A stretch of DNA of 64,000 nt from Fertoeibacter niger (GTDB lineage: Bacteria; Pseudomonadota; Alphaproteobacteria; Rhodobacterales; Rhodobacteraceae), in assembly GCF_009380135.2 (NCBI RefSeq), contig NZ_WHUT02000003.1, positions 124,001 through 188,000 of the forward strand. Reading direction: 5' to 3'. Both the position numbers and the translations under genes were made by a program. This document shows, piece after piece, positions 36,601 through 45,258 of the stretch (the stretch's first letter is position 1; every line of letters begins with the position of its first letter). The notes beneath the pieces are model-generated. The model did not search any database and had not been told where the DNA came from. It saw only the letters and a program-made list of their open reading frames with translations.

Positions 36601-37070
36601 CGGATCACCGGCTCGCCCAGCCGTTTCACCGCCGCGCGCAGATGGCCCACGATGCCCGGCTCGCGGTCCTCCAGCACCTTGCCGGTCAGCATCAGCGCCC
36701 AGGTAGAGGCATTGACCAGCGACGAGGCCGACTTGCCCAGATGCCGGCCCCAGTCGGATGGCGCTATCTTGTCCTCGATCAGCGCATCCATGGTGTCGGC
36801 GTCGGGCACGCGCAGCAGCGCTTCGGCCAGACACATCAGCGCGATGCCCTCTTCGGTCGAAAGGCCGTATTCGGCCAGGAAAACCTCCATCAGCCCCGGC
36901 TTGACCGAGGCGCGGATGCGGCGCACCAGATCGGCACCGGCCGCCGTGATCCGCACGCGCTGGCCCGCATCCAGCCCCGCATCGGCGATAAGCGCCTGCA
37001 CCAGTGCCGCCTCGTCGGCCAGGCTTTGCGTGTCGATCACAGTCCAGGCGTCGGGGGCGGTGTGGGGCAT
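33627..37070 (-). CDS. putA: Bifunctional proline dehydrogenase / L-glutamate gamma-semialdehyde dehydrogenase
   Basis: Oxidises proline to glutamate in two steps. 1147 residues. Proline dehydrogenase domain at about 150-470 (NPGISVKLSALHPRYE, FNIDAEEADRL, RLVKGAYWDAEVKRAQ, ATHNAHTVAAVLDMA), aldehyde dehydrogenase domain at about 520-980 (ISPWNFPLAIFTGQIAAAL, CFTGSTATALKI, AETGGLNAMLVDS, catalytic Cys in SAGQRCSALRCLYVQ), and an additional ~130-residue C-terminal domain. There is no N-terminal ribbon-helix-helix, unlike E. coli, so it is not a repressor. AGGAGAG precedes the ATG. It is divergent from an Lrp-type gene that probably regulates it. Confidence 0.97.
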   Translation of the reverse strand: MPHTAPDAWTVIDTQSLADEAALVQALIADAGLDAGQRVRITAAGADLVRRIRASVKPGLMEVFLAEYGLSTEEGIALMCLAEALLRVPDADTMDALIEDKIAPSDWGRHLGKSASSLVNASTWALMLTGKVLEDREPGIVGHLRAAVKRLGEPVIRTAVTRAMKEMGRQFVLGETIDAAMRRATELEAKGYTYSYDMLGEAARTEADARRYHLSYTRAITAIAGACKSRDIRENPGISVKLSALHPRYEVAKRERVMAELVPRVRALAGLAKAAGLGFNIDAEEADRLALSLQVIEAVLSDPSLAGWDGFGVVVQAYGRRAGAVIDWLHALAVRLDRKIMIRLVKGAYWDAEVKRAQVLGLASFPVFTRKQATDVSYIANARKLLGLTDRIYPQFATHNAHTVAAVLDMATDKSAFEFQRLHGMGERLHDIVLADHGTRCRIYAPVGAHRDLLAYLVRRLLENGANSSFVNQIVDADVAPETVAACPFAAMERMVPVPSPAIATGPGLFGSRVNSMGYDLTDAADLARIAAARDLHQSRHFAAKPVLAVGAGAGEAVAVCNPATGAVIGHVRAATDADVETALAAARPWDAPAVERAATLRRVADLYEAEAGPIFAILAREAGKTLADAVGELREAVDFLRYYADQGQGLTAAPRGVFACISPWNFPLAIFTGQIAAALAAGNAVLAKPAPQTPLIAALAVDLMLRAGVPATALQLLPGDGAVGAALTRDTRLNGVCFTGSTATALKIRASMADHLDPTAPLIAETGGLNAMLVDSTALPEQAVRDILAAAFQSAGQRCSALRCLYVQEDVAETVQEMLFGAMDELALGDPWELATDIGPVIDATAQADIAAYVAAARAEGRVLKELTAPATGHFIAPTVIRVPGIAAMPREVFGPVLHIARFRASEIDAVIAAVNATGYGLTFGLHTRIDDRVQHVVDSLHVGNIYVNRNQIGAVVGSQPFGGEGLSGTGPKAGGPDYLARFCAAPAPLARPDGLVTDEEAAAAALRLLRPRPEALHSRNLPGPTGESNRLSAFQRAPLLCLGPTAATARAQAGAVRALGGLAVEAPGLAPDALARLSGHSGALYWGAAEDARPFAQALARRQGPILPLIGGMPDAAHVALERHVCIDTTASGGNAQLLAEVGAA

Positions 37071-37174
37071 GGCGGAACTCTCCTGTTTGGGGCAGGATAC
37101 ACGGGAAAGAGCAGCCGTTTGTCCTGATTATCACCGATTGGCAGACGAAACGCCCGAAGATGCGAGGTCCGGCG

Positions 37175-37639
37175 ATGCAAAACGAAACGGTGGAACTGGA
37201 CGGATTCGACACCGCCATCCTGCGCGTGCTGGCGACCGAGGGGCGCATCAGCGCCACCGAACTTGCGCGCCGCATCGGCCTGTCGAAATCGCCCACGCAA
37301 GCACGGATGAAACGGCTGGAAGAGGCGGGCGTGATCACCGGCTATGCGGCCATTCTGAACCCGATCCGCATGGGTCTGGCGCATGTGGCCTTTGTCGAGG
37401 TGCGGCTGTCGGACACGCGCGAGGCGGCCTTGCAGGCCTTCAACCGCGCGGTTCTGGGAATCCCCGAGGTGGAGCAATGCCACATGATTGCCAGCCGGTT
37501 CGATTACCTGCTGAAGGTGCGCACCGCCGACATTCAGGATTACCGCCGCGTGCTGGGCGAAAAACTGTCGGCGCTGCCGCATGTGGCATCGACCTCGACC
37601 TATGTAGCGATGGAATCGGTCAAGGAAGGGCCGGTGTAG
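37175..37639 (+). CDS. putR: Lrp/AsnC-family regulator, PutR-like
   Basis: A 154-residue regulator, divergent from putA, likely a proline-responsive activator as in Rhodobacter and Agrobacterium. HTH: FDTAILRVLATEGRISATELARRIGLSKSPTQARMKRLEEAGVI; RAM-type ligand domain with AHVAFVEVRLSD, IPEVEQCHMIASRFDYLLKV. The ATG at 37175 has GAGG upstream; an in-frame ATG at 37160 is an alternative. Confidence 0.9.
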   Translation: MQNETVELDGFDTAILRVLATEGRISATELARRIGLSKSPTQARMKRLEEAGVITGYAAILNPIRMGLAHVAFVEVRLSDTREAALQAFNRAVLGIPEVEQCHMIASRFDYLLKVRTADIQDYRRVLGEKLSALPHVASTSTYVAMESVKEGPV

Positions 37640-37686
37640 CCTGCAACTTTGGCCCACCCCGCCGCGTTGCTGTGCCAGAGGTGCGA

Positions 37687-38067
37687 ATGGACAAGATGCT
37701 GAACCTGACGGGCCGTGTTCTGATCGCCGCCCTGTTTGCCGCCGGGGCGGTGCAGAAACTGACCGATCCCGGGGCTGTCGAGGGGTTGCTGGCGGGTGCG
37801 GGCCTGCCCGGCTGGCTGGTCTGGCCGGCAGCGGCCTTCAATGCGCTGGCGGCGGTGGCGTTGATCGCCGGGGTTGCGCCGCGGTTCTGGGCGCTGGCGC
37901 TGGCGGGCTATTGCATGGTGACAAGCGCGTTTCACTGGCTGCCCGACGATCCATGGCAGATGTCGATCGTGATCAAGAACTGGGCGATTGCGGGGGGCCT
38001 GCTGGTGCTGGCGTCACAAGGCCCAAAGGCAGATCACAGTGCGGGCCGCGGGCGCGATCACTCCTGA
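37687..38067 (+). CDS. DoxX family membrane protein
   Basis: A 126-residue protein with four hydrophobic helices: LTGRVLIAALFAAGAVQKLTDP (DoxX signature), LVWPAAAFNALAAVALIAGVAPRF, ALALAGYCMVTSAFHW and SIVIKNWAIAGGLLVLAS. The family is linked to quinone oxidation or redox stress, but the role is unknown. It follows putR by 47 bp on the same strand and overlaps the stop of the convergent downstream gene by 10 bp. Confidence 0.85.
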   Translation: MDKMLNLTGRVLIAALFAAGAVQKLTDPGAVEGLLAGAGLPGWLVWPAAAFNALAAVALIAGVAPRFWALALAGYCMVTSAFHWLPDDPWQMSIVIKNWAIAGGLLVLASQGPKADHSAGRGRDHS

Positions 38068-38348
38068 TCGGGCGCGATGGTGACGGTGGCGGCCTGCCCG
38101 TGATAGCGGAACACAAAGCGGCGCGAGGGCGGCGGGATCATCCGCTCCAGCGGGGCCGAGACCACGTCAAAGCCCTCGGCCTCCAGAAAGGCCGTCACTT
38201 CGGGCAGTGCATGGGGGTTTTCGCCCAGCAGGCGAAGCGTGACGCTGCGGATGCCGCGCAGTTGCGCCAGCAGATAGGCTGCGGCCACCTCATCCAGAAA
38301 ATGCAGTTGTGCTGCGCCGTCGTCCGGCACCCTGCCCGTGTCTTTCAT
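38058..38348 (-). CDS. Conserved hypothetical protein, 96 residues
   Basis: I do not recognise this protein. It starts MKDTGRVPDDGAAQLHFLDEV and looks soluble, with a pattern of alternating helices and strands (LAQLRGIRSVTLRLLGENPH ... VSAPLERMIPPP). The frame continues upstream past the chosen ATG but without coding character. Its stop overlaps the convergent doxX stop by 10 bp, which supports a real gene end on both sides. Confidence 0.55.
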   Translation of the reverse strand: MKDTGRVPDDGAAQLHFLDEVAAAYLLAQLRGIRSVTLRLLGENPHALPEVTAFLEAEGFDVVSAPLERMIPPPSRRFVFRYHGQAATVTIAPDQE

Positions 38349-38635
38349 CGCCTGCCCCCGTTTTCGCGGCACCGCCGCCCCGTGCCGCGCCGCTTGTGCC
38401 ACGACCCTCGGGGTAGCATGGCGGGCGGAATGCGGCAAAAGCGGGCGGCGGTCCTGCGCGGCATCCTGCCAACCGCGCCGGGGATTTCCGCCGAAGACTG
38501 GGGCCGGGTTGTGCCGGTGCCCGGGCCGACAGGGGCTTTGCCGCAGCCTGCTTGGCCCTGCTACTCTCTTGCCCCCGAGGGCCGCCGCATGGTTATCTGC
38601 GGCGCGGCCCGCAAGAGGCCTGGGGGAGGAATGCC

Positions 38636-39946
38636 ATGATATTGCTGTCGCGCCTGTGCGCCGCGTTCTTGCTGGCGCTATGCGTCTGGTCGCCCGGCGT
38701 GGCGCGGGCTGCGGCACCCGAGAAGGTGCTGCATGACTGGTATCGCCTGATCCTGGAACTGGTGCGCCACACACCCACCTATTCGCCGCCCGTGGCCAGC
38801 CGGTCCTTCGCCTATCTGGGGGTGACGGCGCATGAGGCGGTGGCGGGCGGGTCGGATGACCTTTTGTCGCTGGCGGGCCAGTTGAACGGGCTGACCACCC
38901 TGCCCGAACGGCAACAAGGGGCCGCCTATGACGAGGCGGTGGTGCTGAATGCCGCGCTGACCCAAGCGGTCGAGGCCTATTTCGGCAACACCGGCCCCAC
39001 CGGGCAGCGCGCCATGGCCGCCATGGGCACCCGCCTGCGCGACCGCGTGACCGAAGGCGTGGCCCCCGATGTGGTGGCCCGGTCCATCGCGCAGGGCGAG
39101 GCGGTGGCGGCACATGTGCTGGCTTGGTCGGCGGATGATGGCGGCGCGGTGATTGAAAACATGGGCTTTCCGCAAACCTATACGCCCGGTGCCGCCCCCG
39201 AAAGCTGGGTGCCAACCAATGCCACCGTGCGCCAGCAGCAGGCCCCCTTGCTGCCCGACTGGGGCAACAACCGCACCTTTGCCATGCCCGATGGCAAGAC
39301 CTGCCCGCTGCCCCCGCCCCCCGCCTACAGCGAAGACCCCGCGTCAGATTTCTACCGCGAGGCGATGGAGGTGGTCGAGGCCAAGGCCAACCTGACGCCT
39401 GAACATATCCACATCGCGCGGTCCTGGTCGGATGATCCGATGCTGTCCACCACGCCGCCCGGCCATTGGGTGTCGATCGCCCGGCAGGTGCTGGAACGCG
39501 ACAATGCCCCCTTTGACCGGCAGGTCGAGGTGCATGCCCTGCTGGGCGTCGGGCTGGCCGACAGTTTCATCGGCTGCTGGGATGCCAAGTTCCGGTATGA
39601 TCTGCTGCGCCCCGTGACCTATATCCGCCGGGTGATCGACCCGGCATGGGAGCCGTTGCTGATCACGCCGCCTTTTCCCGAATATCCCAGCGGGCACAGC
39701 ACACAATCGGGCGCGGCGGATGTGATCCTGACGGCGCTGTTCGGTGATGATTTTGCCTTTGAGGACAACACCATGGCCCCCGATGGCCTTGCCCCGCGCC
39801 AGTTCCCCAGCTTTCACGCGGCGGCAGAGGAGGCGGGCATTTCGCGGCTTTACGGCGGCATCCATTTTCGCGCCGCCATCGAGCAGGGGCTGGCGCAGGG
39901 CCGCTGCATCGGCGCCCACACCATTGCCCTGACCACGCGGAGATGA
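38636..39946 (+). CDS. Vanadium-dependent haloperoxidase-like phosphatase (PAP2 superfamily)
   Basis: A 436-residue exported protein. Signal peptide MILLSRLCAAFLLALCVWSPGVARA. All vanadate/phosphate-binding positions of the VHPO/PAP2 fold are visible: KFRYDLLRP (Lys318, Arg325), PSGHS (Ser352-Gly353-His354) and SRLYGGIHF (Arg404, His410). These may oxidise halides with hydrogen peroxide or act as an acid phosphatase; which cannot be told from the motifs alone. The start has GGGGGAGGA 6 bases before the ATG. It overlaps the next gene by 4 bp (ATGA), so the two are translationally coupled. Confidence 0.88.
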   Translation: MILLSRLCAAFLLALCVWSPGVARAAAPEKVLHDWYRLILELVRHTPTYSPPVASRSFAYLGVTAHEAVAGGSDDLLSLAGQLNGLTTLPERQQGAAYDEAVVLNAALTQAVEAYFGNTGPTGQRAMAAMGTRLRDRVTEGVAPDVVARSIAQGEAVAAHVLAWSADDGGAVIENMGFPQTYTPGAAPESWVPTNATVRQQQAPLLPDWGNNRTFAMPDGKTCPLPPPPAYSEDPASDFYREAMEVVEAKANLTPEHIHIARSWSDDPMLSTTPPGHWVSIARQVLERDNAPFDRQVEVHALLGVGLADSFIGCWDAKFRYDLLRPVTYIRRVIDPAWEPLLITPPFPEYPSGHSTQSGAADVILTALFGDDFAFEDNTMAPDGLAPRQFPSFHAAAEEAGISRLYGGIHFRAAIEQGLAQGRCIGAHTIALTTRR

Positions 39947-41559
39947 CCATGCGCCAGCTTTCCCCCCTGCGTGCAGCCATGCTGCCGGCCCCCCTGATTG
40001 CCGCGCTGCTGCTGGCCCCCCTGCCCGCATTTGCGGGTGATACTTTGACAATCCCGGCCTTTGCCGATGACAGCGCCACCTCGGGCATCACCAGCCGTTA
40101 TGAGGGCGACTGGGAATATATGGTGGGCGGCGGGGTGGCGACATTCGATTGCAACGCCGACGGCTTTGCCGACCTGCTGTTCGCCGGTGGCAGCGCGCCC
40201 GCCACCTTCTACCGCAACGCCAGCACCACGGGCGGGCCGCTGGCCTTCGTGCCCCAGGTGGCGGGGCTGGAGCTTGACGCCGTGACCGGGGCCTATCCGC
40301 TGGATATCGACAGCGACGGCATCATGGATCTGGTGCTGCTGCGCGTGGGCGAGAATGTGGTGATGCGGGGCCTTGGCGACTGCCGCTTTGCCCGCGCCAA
40401 CAAGGATTGGGGCTTTGACGGCGGCGATGCATGGTCGGCCGCCTTTGCCGCGACCTGGGAAGGCGGGGCAGGTTGGCCCACGCTGGCCATCGGCAATTAC
40501 ATCGACCGGCAGGAAGAGGCGTTTCCCTGGGGTTCCTGCACGCCGAACTGGTTGCACCGACCGGGTCCAACGGGCGGGCGTTTCGCCGCCCCCCTGCCGC
40601 TGCTGCCCAGTTTCTGCGCCTTGTCGCTGCTGTTCACCGACTGGAACCGTTCCGGCACGCCCAGCCTGCGCGTGTCGAACGACCGCGAGTATTACAAAGG
40701 CGGGCAGGAACAGATGTGGCGCATCATGCCCGGTGCCGAACCGCAGCGCTACACCGCCGAGGATGGCTGGCAGAACCTGCGCATCTGGGGCATGGGCATC
40801 GCATCCTATGACCTGAACGCCGACAGCTATCCCGAATATTTCCTGACCAGCATGGCCGACAACAAGTTGCAGACGCTGAAGGCACCCGACGGCAGCGCGC
40901 CCGCCTATGCCGATGTGGCCTTTCCCAAAGGCGTCACCGCGCACCGGCCCTATACCGGGGGCGAGGTGGTGCCCTCGACCGCATGGCATGCGCAGTTCGG
41001 CGATGTGAACAACGATGCGCGGGCCGATCTTTACGTGGTGAAGGGCAACGTGGCCCGGATGCCCGATTTCGCCCAGCGCGACCCCAACAACCTGCTGGTG
41101 CAGCGCGCCGACGGCACGTTTCAGGAAACCGGCGATGTGGCAGGCGTGGCCAGCATGCTGGTGGGGCGTGGCGGCGCGATGGCCGATTTCAACCTTGACG
41201 GTCTGGTTGATCTGGTGGCCGTCAACCGCTGGGAACCCGCCCAGATCTGGCGCAACGTCACACCCGGGGCGGGCGGCTGGGTGCAGATGCGGTTGGATCA
41301 GCCGGGCGTGAACCGCGACGCGATCGGTGGCTGGCTGGAACTGCGGTCAGGCGACGCTGTGCAGCGGCGCGAGATCACATCAGGCGGCGGCCATGCCAGC
41401 GGTCAGGCCGGGTGGTGGCATTTCGGGCTGGGTGCGGCGACGGGGGCCGAGGCGCGGGTGATCTGGCCGGACGGTGTGGCGGATGACTGGCAGCCGGTGG
41501 ATGCCAATGCGTTCTATGTGCTGGAGCGCGGCCAACCCGCGCGGCTCTGGCAGCCCTGA
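39943..41559 (+). CDS. Exported FG-GAP/VCBS repeat protein with ASPIC/UnbV C-terminal domain
   Basis: A 538-residue exported beta-propeller protein. Signal peptide MTMRQLSPLRAAMLPAPLIAALLLAPLPAFA. Propeller motifs include ATFDCNADGFADLLFAGG, LDIDSDGIMDLVLLRVG, GDVNNDARADLYVV and MADFNLDGLVDLVAVN, each with calcium-loop-like DxDxDG. The C-terminal ASPIC/UnbV segment (ITSGGGHASGQAGWWHFGLG ... VIWPDGV) is present. It is coupled to the upstream VHPO-like gene, a combination seen in other alphaproteobacteria. Role unknown; it may be a partner or scaffold of the peroxidase. Confidence 0.88.
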   Translation: MTMRQLSPLRAAMLPAPLIAALLLAPLPAFAGDTLTIPAFADDSATSGITSRYEGDWEYMVGGGVATFDCNADGFADLLFAGGSAPATFYRNASTTGGPLAFVPQVAGLELDAVTGAYPLDIDSDGIMDLVLLRVGENVVMRGLGDCRFARANKDWGFDGGDAWSAAFAATWEGGAGWPTLAIGNYIDRQEEAFPWGSCTPNWLHRPGPTGGRFAAPLPLLPSFCALSLLFTDWNRSGTPSLRVSNDREYYKGGQEQMWRIMPGAEPQRYTAEDGWQNLRIWGMGIASYDLNADSYPEYFLTSMADNKLQTLKAPDGSAPAYADVAFPKGVTAHRPYTGGEVVPSTAWHAQFGDVNNDARADLYVVKGNVARMPDFAQRDPNNLLVQRADGTFQETGDVAGVASMLVGRGGAMADFNLDGLVDLVAVNRWEPAQIWRNVTPGAGGWVQMRLDQPGVNRDAIGGWLELRSGDAVQRREITSGGGHASGQAGWWHFGLGAATGAEARVIWPDGVADDWQPVDANAFYVLERGQPARLWQP

Positions 41560-41583
41560 GGGGGACAGGCGGGGAAGCCCCAG

Positions 41584-42423
41584 TTACCGCGCCGCCCGCG
41601 CCTCGATCCGCCGCGCCTTGACCGAGGCGCGCACAAAGGCCGCGACAAAGCACAGCGACATCAACAAAACGATGGTCGGCGCGGGCGCGCTGTCGATGAA
41701 GAAGCTCAGGTAAACCCCGGCGAACGACGCACCCGCCGCCACGGCCACGGCCACCGCCATCATCGCGCTGAACGTGCGGGTCAGCAGAAACGCGATGGCC
41801 CCCGGCGCGATCAGCATGGCGATGGCGATGATGATGCCCACCGCCTGCAAGGCCCCAACGATGGCCAGCGACAACAGCGTCAGCAACCCGTAATGCAGCC
41901 AGCCCACCCGCAGCCCCAGCACCCGCGCCTGTGCCGGATCAAATGCATGCAGCAGGAAATCGCGCCATTTCAGCAGCAATATGCCCGTGACCACCGCCGC
42001 GATCACCGCCGTCTGCACGATGTCGGCCAGCCCCACGCCCAGCATGTCGCCAAAAAGGATATGGTCCAGATGCACATCGGTCTGGATCTTCACATACATC
42101 ACCAGACCCAGCCCGAACATGCCGGAAAACACCACGCCCATCACCGTGTCCTGCTTTACCCGGCTGTTGTCCTTGATATAGCCGGTCAGCAGCGCGCAGG
42201 TCATGCCCGCGGCAAAGGCCCCCACGGCAAAGGGCAGGCCAAGGATATAGGCCAGCACCACCCCCGGAAACACCGCATGCGAAACGGCGTCGCCCATCAG
42301 CGACCAGCCTTTCAGCACCAGAAAACAGCTCAGCAGCGCGGTGGGCACCGCGACCAGCACCGAGATCAGCAGCGCATTCTGCATGAAGCCGAACTGGAAG
42401 GGTTGCAGCAGGGTTTCCATCAC
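41584..42423 (-). CDS. Metal ABC transporter permease (Sit/MntD-like)
   Basis: Second ABC-3 permease of a Mn/Fe importer, 279 residues with eight predicted helices. Seen: ALLSCFLVLKGWSLMGDAVSHAVFPGVVLAYILGLPFAVGAF, typical of the family, and QAVGIIIAIAMLIAPGAIAFLLT. It overlaps the upstream permease gene by 4 bp. Last gene of the binding protein-ATPase-permease-permease operon. Confidence 0.9.
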   Translation of the reverse strand: MMETLLQPFQFGFMQNALLISVLVAVPTALLSCFLVLKGWSLMGDAVSHAVFPGVVLAYILGLPFAVGAFAAGMTCALLTGYIKDNSRVKQDTVMGVVFSGMFGLGLVMYVKIQTDVHLDHILFGDMLGVGLADIVQTAVIAAVVTGILLLKWRDFLLHAFDPAQARVLGLRVGWLHYGLLTLLSLAIVGALQAVGIIIAIAMLIAPGAIAFLLTRTFSAMMAVAVAVAAGASFAGVYLSFFIDSAPAPTIVLLMSLCFVAAFVRASVKARRIEARAAR

Positions 42424-43268
42424 AGCAGCGCCTCCGCCGATTTGCGCCGGGTGGCCAGCAGCCCATGCTTGGGCGCAAAGACAAACGCGGCCAGAAAGAT
42501 CAGCGTCTGCAACACCACGATGATGCCCCCCGTCGCGCCATCAAGGAAAAAGCTGATGTAGGCGCCGAAGAAACTGGTCAGCGTGCCGATGGCCACCGCA
42601 ATGCGCAGCAGGCTGGGGAAACGGTCGGTCAAGAGATAGGCCGTGGCCCCCGGCGTGACCACCATGGCAATGACAAGGAAAGCCCCCACCGTCTGCATGG
42701 CCGCCACCGTGCAAGCCGACAGCAGCGTGAAAAACACGATGCGCAGCAGGCCGGGGCGCAGGCCGATGGAACGGGCATGCGTTTCGTCAAAGAACGTCAC
42801 CATCAGGTCTTTCCATTTCGCCAGCAGCACCGCCAGCGACACAAAGCCGATGATCGCCAGTTGCAGCGTATCGCCCGGCGTGATCGCCAGTATATTGCCA
42901 AGGATGATGGTCTGGATGCTGATCGAGGTGGGCGAGACGGAAATCATGAACAGCCCAAGCCCGAAGAAACTGGAGAAGATCAGCCCGATGATCGCATCTT
43001 CCTTCAGCTTGGTGCGCTGGTTCAGGAACAGCATGGCCACCGCCGCCAGCCCGCCGGAAAAGAACGCCCCCAAGGCAAACGGCAGACCCAGCATGTAGGC
43101 CCCCGCAACGCCGGGCACGATGGAGTGGCTCAGCGCGTCGCCGATCAGCGACCAGCCTTTCAGCATCAGAAAGGCCGACAGGAAGGCGCAGACCCCGCCC
43201 ACCAGCGCCGACACCCACATGGCGTTGACCATGTAGCCATAGCCAAAGGGTTCAAGCAGCAGGGTCAT
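42420..43268 (-). CDS. Metal ABC transporter permease (Sit/MntC-like)
   Basis: First ABC-3 family permease, 282 residues. Seen: [51 protein letters not shown] and [27 protein letters not shown]. The ATG at 43268 ([13 protein letters not shown]) follows a GGGGGCG site and overlaps the ATPase by 17 bp; the longer frame inside the ATPase is an overlap artefact. Two different permeases, forming a heterodimer, are characteristic of SitCD. Confidence 0.9.
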   Translation of the reverse strand: MTLLLEPFGYGYMVNAMWVSALVGGVCAFLSAFLMLKGWSLIGDALSHSIVPGVAGAYMLGLPFALGAFFSGGLAAVAMLFLNQRTKLKEDAIIGLIFSSFFGLGLFMISVSPTSISIQTIILGNILAITPGDTLQLAIIGFVSLAVLLAKWKDLMVTFFDETHARSIGLRPGLLRIVFFTLLSACTVAAMQTVGAFLVIAMVVTPGATAYLLTDRFPSLLRIAVAIGTLTSFFGAYISFFLDGATGGIIVVLQTLIFLAAFVFAPKHGLLATRRKSAEALL

Positions 43269-44178
43269 CGTCACGCCCCCGGGGCGCATGGGCCGCGCCG
43301 TGAAACACCAGCGGGCGCTCGTCATCGGTGATGATGCGGCGCTGCTGCCCCTCGTGGTCGCCCAGCACGAAATGCCGCAGCACCCCGCCAAAGGTTTTTT
43401 CCAGATTGGCCTGCGTGAACGTCTCGGCGGTGGGGCCATAGGCCAGCACCGTGCCCTTGACCAGCACCGTGCGGTCGCAAAACTCCGGCACGGACCCAAG
43501 GTTGTGTGTGGCCACCAGCATCACCCGCCCCTCGTCGCGCAGGTCGCGCAGCAAGGCCACGATGGTATCTTCGGTCTTCACATCCACGCCGGTAAAGGGT
43601 TCGTCCAGCAGTATGACCTGCCCGTTCTGCGCCAGCGCACGGGCCAGAAACACCCGCTTTTTCTGCCCGCCGGACAGCTCGCCGATCTGGCGCTTGCGAA
43701 AATCGGCCATGCCCACCCGGTCAAGCGCCTGTGCCACGGCGGCATGGTCGGCGGCACGGGGAATGCGGAAAAACCCCATATGGCCATAGCGGCCCATCAT
43801 CACCACATCCTCGACCAGCACCGGAAACGTCCAGTCCACATCTTCGGACTGGGGCACATAGGCCACCAGATTGCGGCGCAACGCCTCGGGCACCGACATG
43901 CCCAGCACCGAAATCTCGCCCCGCGCGGCCGGAACAAAGCCCATGATCGCCTTGAACAGGGTGGATTTGCCGCCGCCGTTCACCCCCACCAGCGCGGTGA
44001 TCGTGCCCTTGGGCGAGGCGAAACTGGCATCGCGCAACGCCGTGGTGCCGTTGCGGTATGTGACCCACAGGTTTTTCACCGAAACACCCGCCCCTTCGTC
44101 CTGCGTCGCGGGGGCGGGCCGCTGGGGTGCCGCAGCCGGATTGACCGGCAGCGGCGCAAACGGGTGGGTGGAATTCAT
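43252..44178 (-). CDS. Metal ABC transporter ATP-binding protein (Sit/MntB-like)
   Basis: 308 residues. Walker [17 protein letters not shown]-loop [32 protein letters not shown] (typical of Mn/Zn ATPases), signature [15 protein letters not shown], Walker [13 protein letters not shown] and switch histidine VATHNLG. The extra N-terminal 32 residues (Pro/Ala-rich) and the C-terminal tail after FVLGDHEG are less conserved. It overlaps the upstream binding-protein gene by 4 bp. Confidence 0.92.
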   Translation of the reverse strand: MNSTHPFAPLPVNPAAAPQRPAPATQDEGAGVSVKNLWVTYRNGTTALRDASFASPKGTITALVGVNGGGKSTLFKAIMGFVPAARGEISVLGMSVPEALRRNLVAYVPQSEDVDWTFPVLVEDVVMMGRYGHMGFFRIPRAADHAAVAQALDRVGMADFRKRQIGELSGGQKKRVFLARALAQNGQVILLDEPFTGVDVKTEDTIVALLRDLRDEGRVMLVATHNLGSVPEFCDRTVLVKGTVLAYGPTAETFTQANLEKTFGGVLRHFVLGDHEGQQRRIITDDERPLVFHGAAHAPRGRDDDPAA

Positions 44179-45074
44179 TCCGTCAGGCCCTTTGCAATGG
44201 TTTCCGAAGTCACGCGCAGCATATCCAGATAGGTCGGCACGGCGCCATCGCCATCGGTCAGCGAATCCACATACAGCAACCCGCCATAGCGGATGCCGGT
44301 TTCCCGCGCGACCTGCTGCGCCGCATCGGGGGAAATCGTGCTTTCGCTGAAGATCACCGGAATGTTGTTGTCACGCACCGCGTCGATCACCCGGCGCACC
44401 TGCTGCGGTGTGCCCTGCTGGTCGGCATTGATCGGCCACAGGTAAAGCTCTTTCAGCCCGAAATCCCGCGCCAGATAGCTGAAGGCGCCTTCGCTGGTCA
44501 CAAGCCAGCGTTTTTCCTCGGGCACCGTGGCCAGCGCCGCCTGGATCGGCTCGATGATTGCGGTGATCTGGGCCTTGTAAGCCTCGGCATTGGCCGCATA
44601 GGCAGCGGCATTCGCCGGGTCATGTTCGGCAAAGGCATCGCGGATGTTGTCCACATAGATCAGCGCGGCCGAGGGGCTCATCCAGGCATGCGGGTTTGGC
44701 TTGCCGGTGTAGGGGCCATCGGCAATGCCCATCGGCTCTACCCCGTCAGACACAACGGCGCTGGGAATGTCGCTGAGGTTGCCGAAGAACTGCTCGAACC
44801 ACAGTTCCAGGTTCAGCCCGTTCCACAGCACCAGATCGGCATCCTGCGCCTTGATGATGTCGCGGGGCGTGGGCTGGTAATTGTGTATCTCGGCCCCCGG
44901 CTTGGTGATGGATTCCACCACCGCCAAATCGCCTGCCACGTTCTGCGCAATGTCGGCGATGACGGTAAAGGTGGTGACGGCGCGGAATTTGTCCTGCGCC
45001 AGCGCGGGGGCGGCACCAAAGGCCAGCCCCAGGGCCAGACCGGCCAGAAGGTTGCGTCGTTGCAGCATCGGCAT
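44175..45074 (-). CDS. sitA: Metal-binding periplasmic protein, SitA/MntC-like
   Basis: A cluster A-I (ZnuA/TroA/SitA) binding protein of 299 residues. Signal peptide [26 protein letters not shown]. Metal ligands in the expected order: His in [12 protein letters not shown], His in [13 protein letters not shown], Glu in [15 protein letters not shown] and Asp in [12 protein letters not shown]. The lack of a His-rich loop points to Mn or Fe rather than Zn. The ATG at 45074 has GGAG 6 bases before; upstream candidates at 45098 and 45302 are less supported. Two palindromes upstream resemble Fur/Mur-type sites. Confidence 0.9.
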   Translation of the reverse strand: MPMLQRRNLLAGLALGLAFGAAPALAQDKFRAVTTFTVIADIAQNVAGDLAVVESITKPGAEIHNYQPTPRDIIKAQDADLVLWNGLNLELWFEQFFGNLSDIPSAVVSDGVEPMGIADGPYTGKPNPHAWMSPSAALIYVDNIRDAFAEHDPANAAAYAANAEAYKAQITAIIEPIQAALATVPEEKRWLVTSEGAFSYLARDFGLKELYLWPINADQQGTPQQVRRVIDAVRDNNIPVIFSESTISPDAAQQVARETGIRYGGLLYVDSLTDGDGAVPTYLDMLRVTSETIAKGLTE

Positions 45075-45088
45075 CCAGGTCTCCACTT

Positions 45089-45103
45089 TGCGAACCATTC
45101 GCA
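45089..45103. promoter_or_regulatory. Fur/Mur-type operator, proximal site
   Basis: TGCGAACCATTCGCA, a perfect 6-3-6 palindrome just upstream of the sitA start. It shares TTGCGAA/TTCGCAA arms with the distal site. Confidence 0.6.
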
Positions 45104-45135
45104 GGAAGAGATAGCACGGCGCTACGCAGATGCAA

Positions 45136-45152
45136 TTGCGAATTAATCGCAA
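45136..45152. promoter_or_regulatory. Fur/Mur-type operator, distal site
   Basis: TTGCGAATTAATCGCAA, a perfect 17-bp palindrome 48 bp from the proximal one (centre to centre). It is the AT-rich promoter stretch for the metal importer. The alphaproteobacterial manganese regulator Mur recognises TTGCAA-type palindromes; assignment to Mur is inferred. Confidence 0.65.
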
Positions 45153-45258
45153 AATAAGAAATTTCCGTGATCCCACCGCCATCGCCCGGGGCCGCGGCCC
45201 TTCCCAACGCGCCCTGCCCCGCCTATAAGGCCCGCATCCCCGACCAGCGGAGCCCGCC

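Noticed and set aside
36502-37674. A long plus-strand frame running from inside putA through putR into doxX
   Set aside because: Only the last part (from 37687) has DoxX-family features; the rest overlaps putA and putR in other frames.
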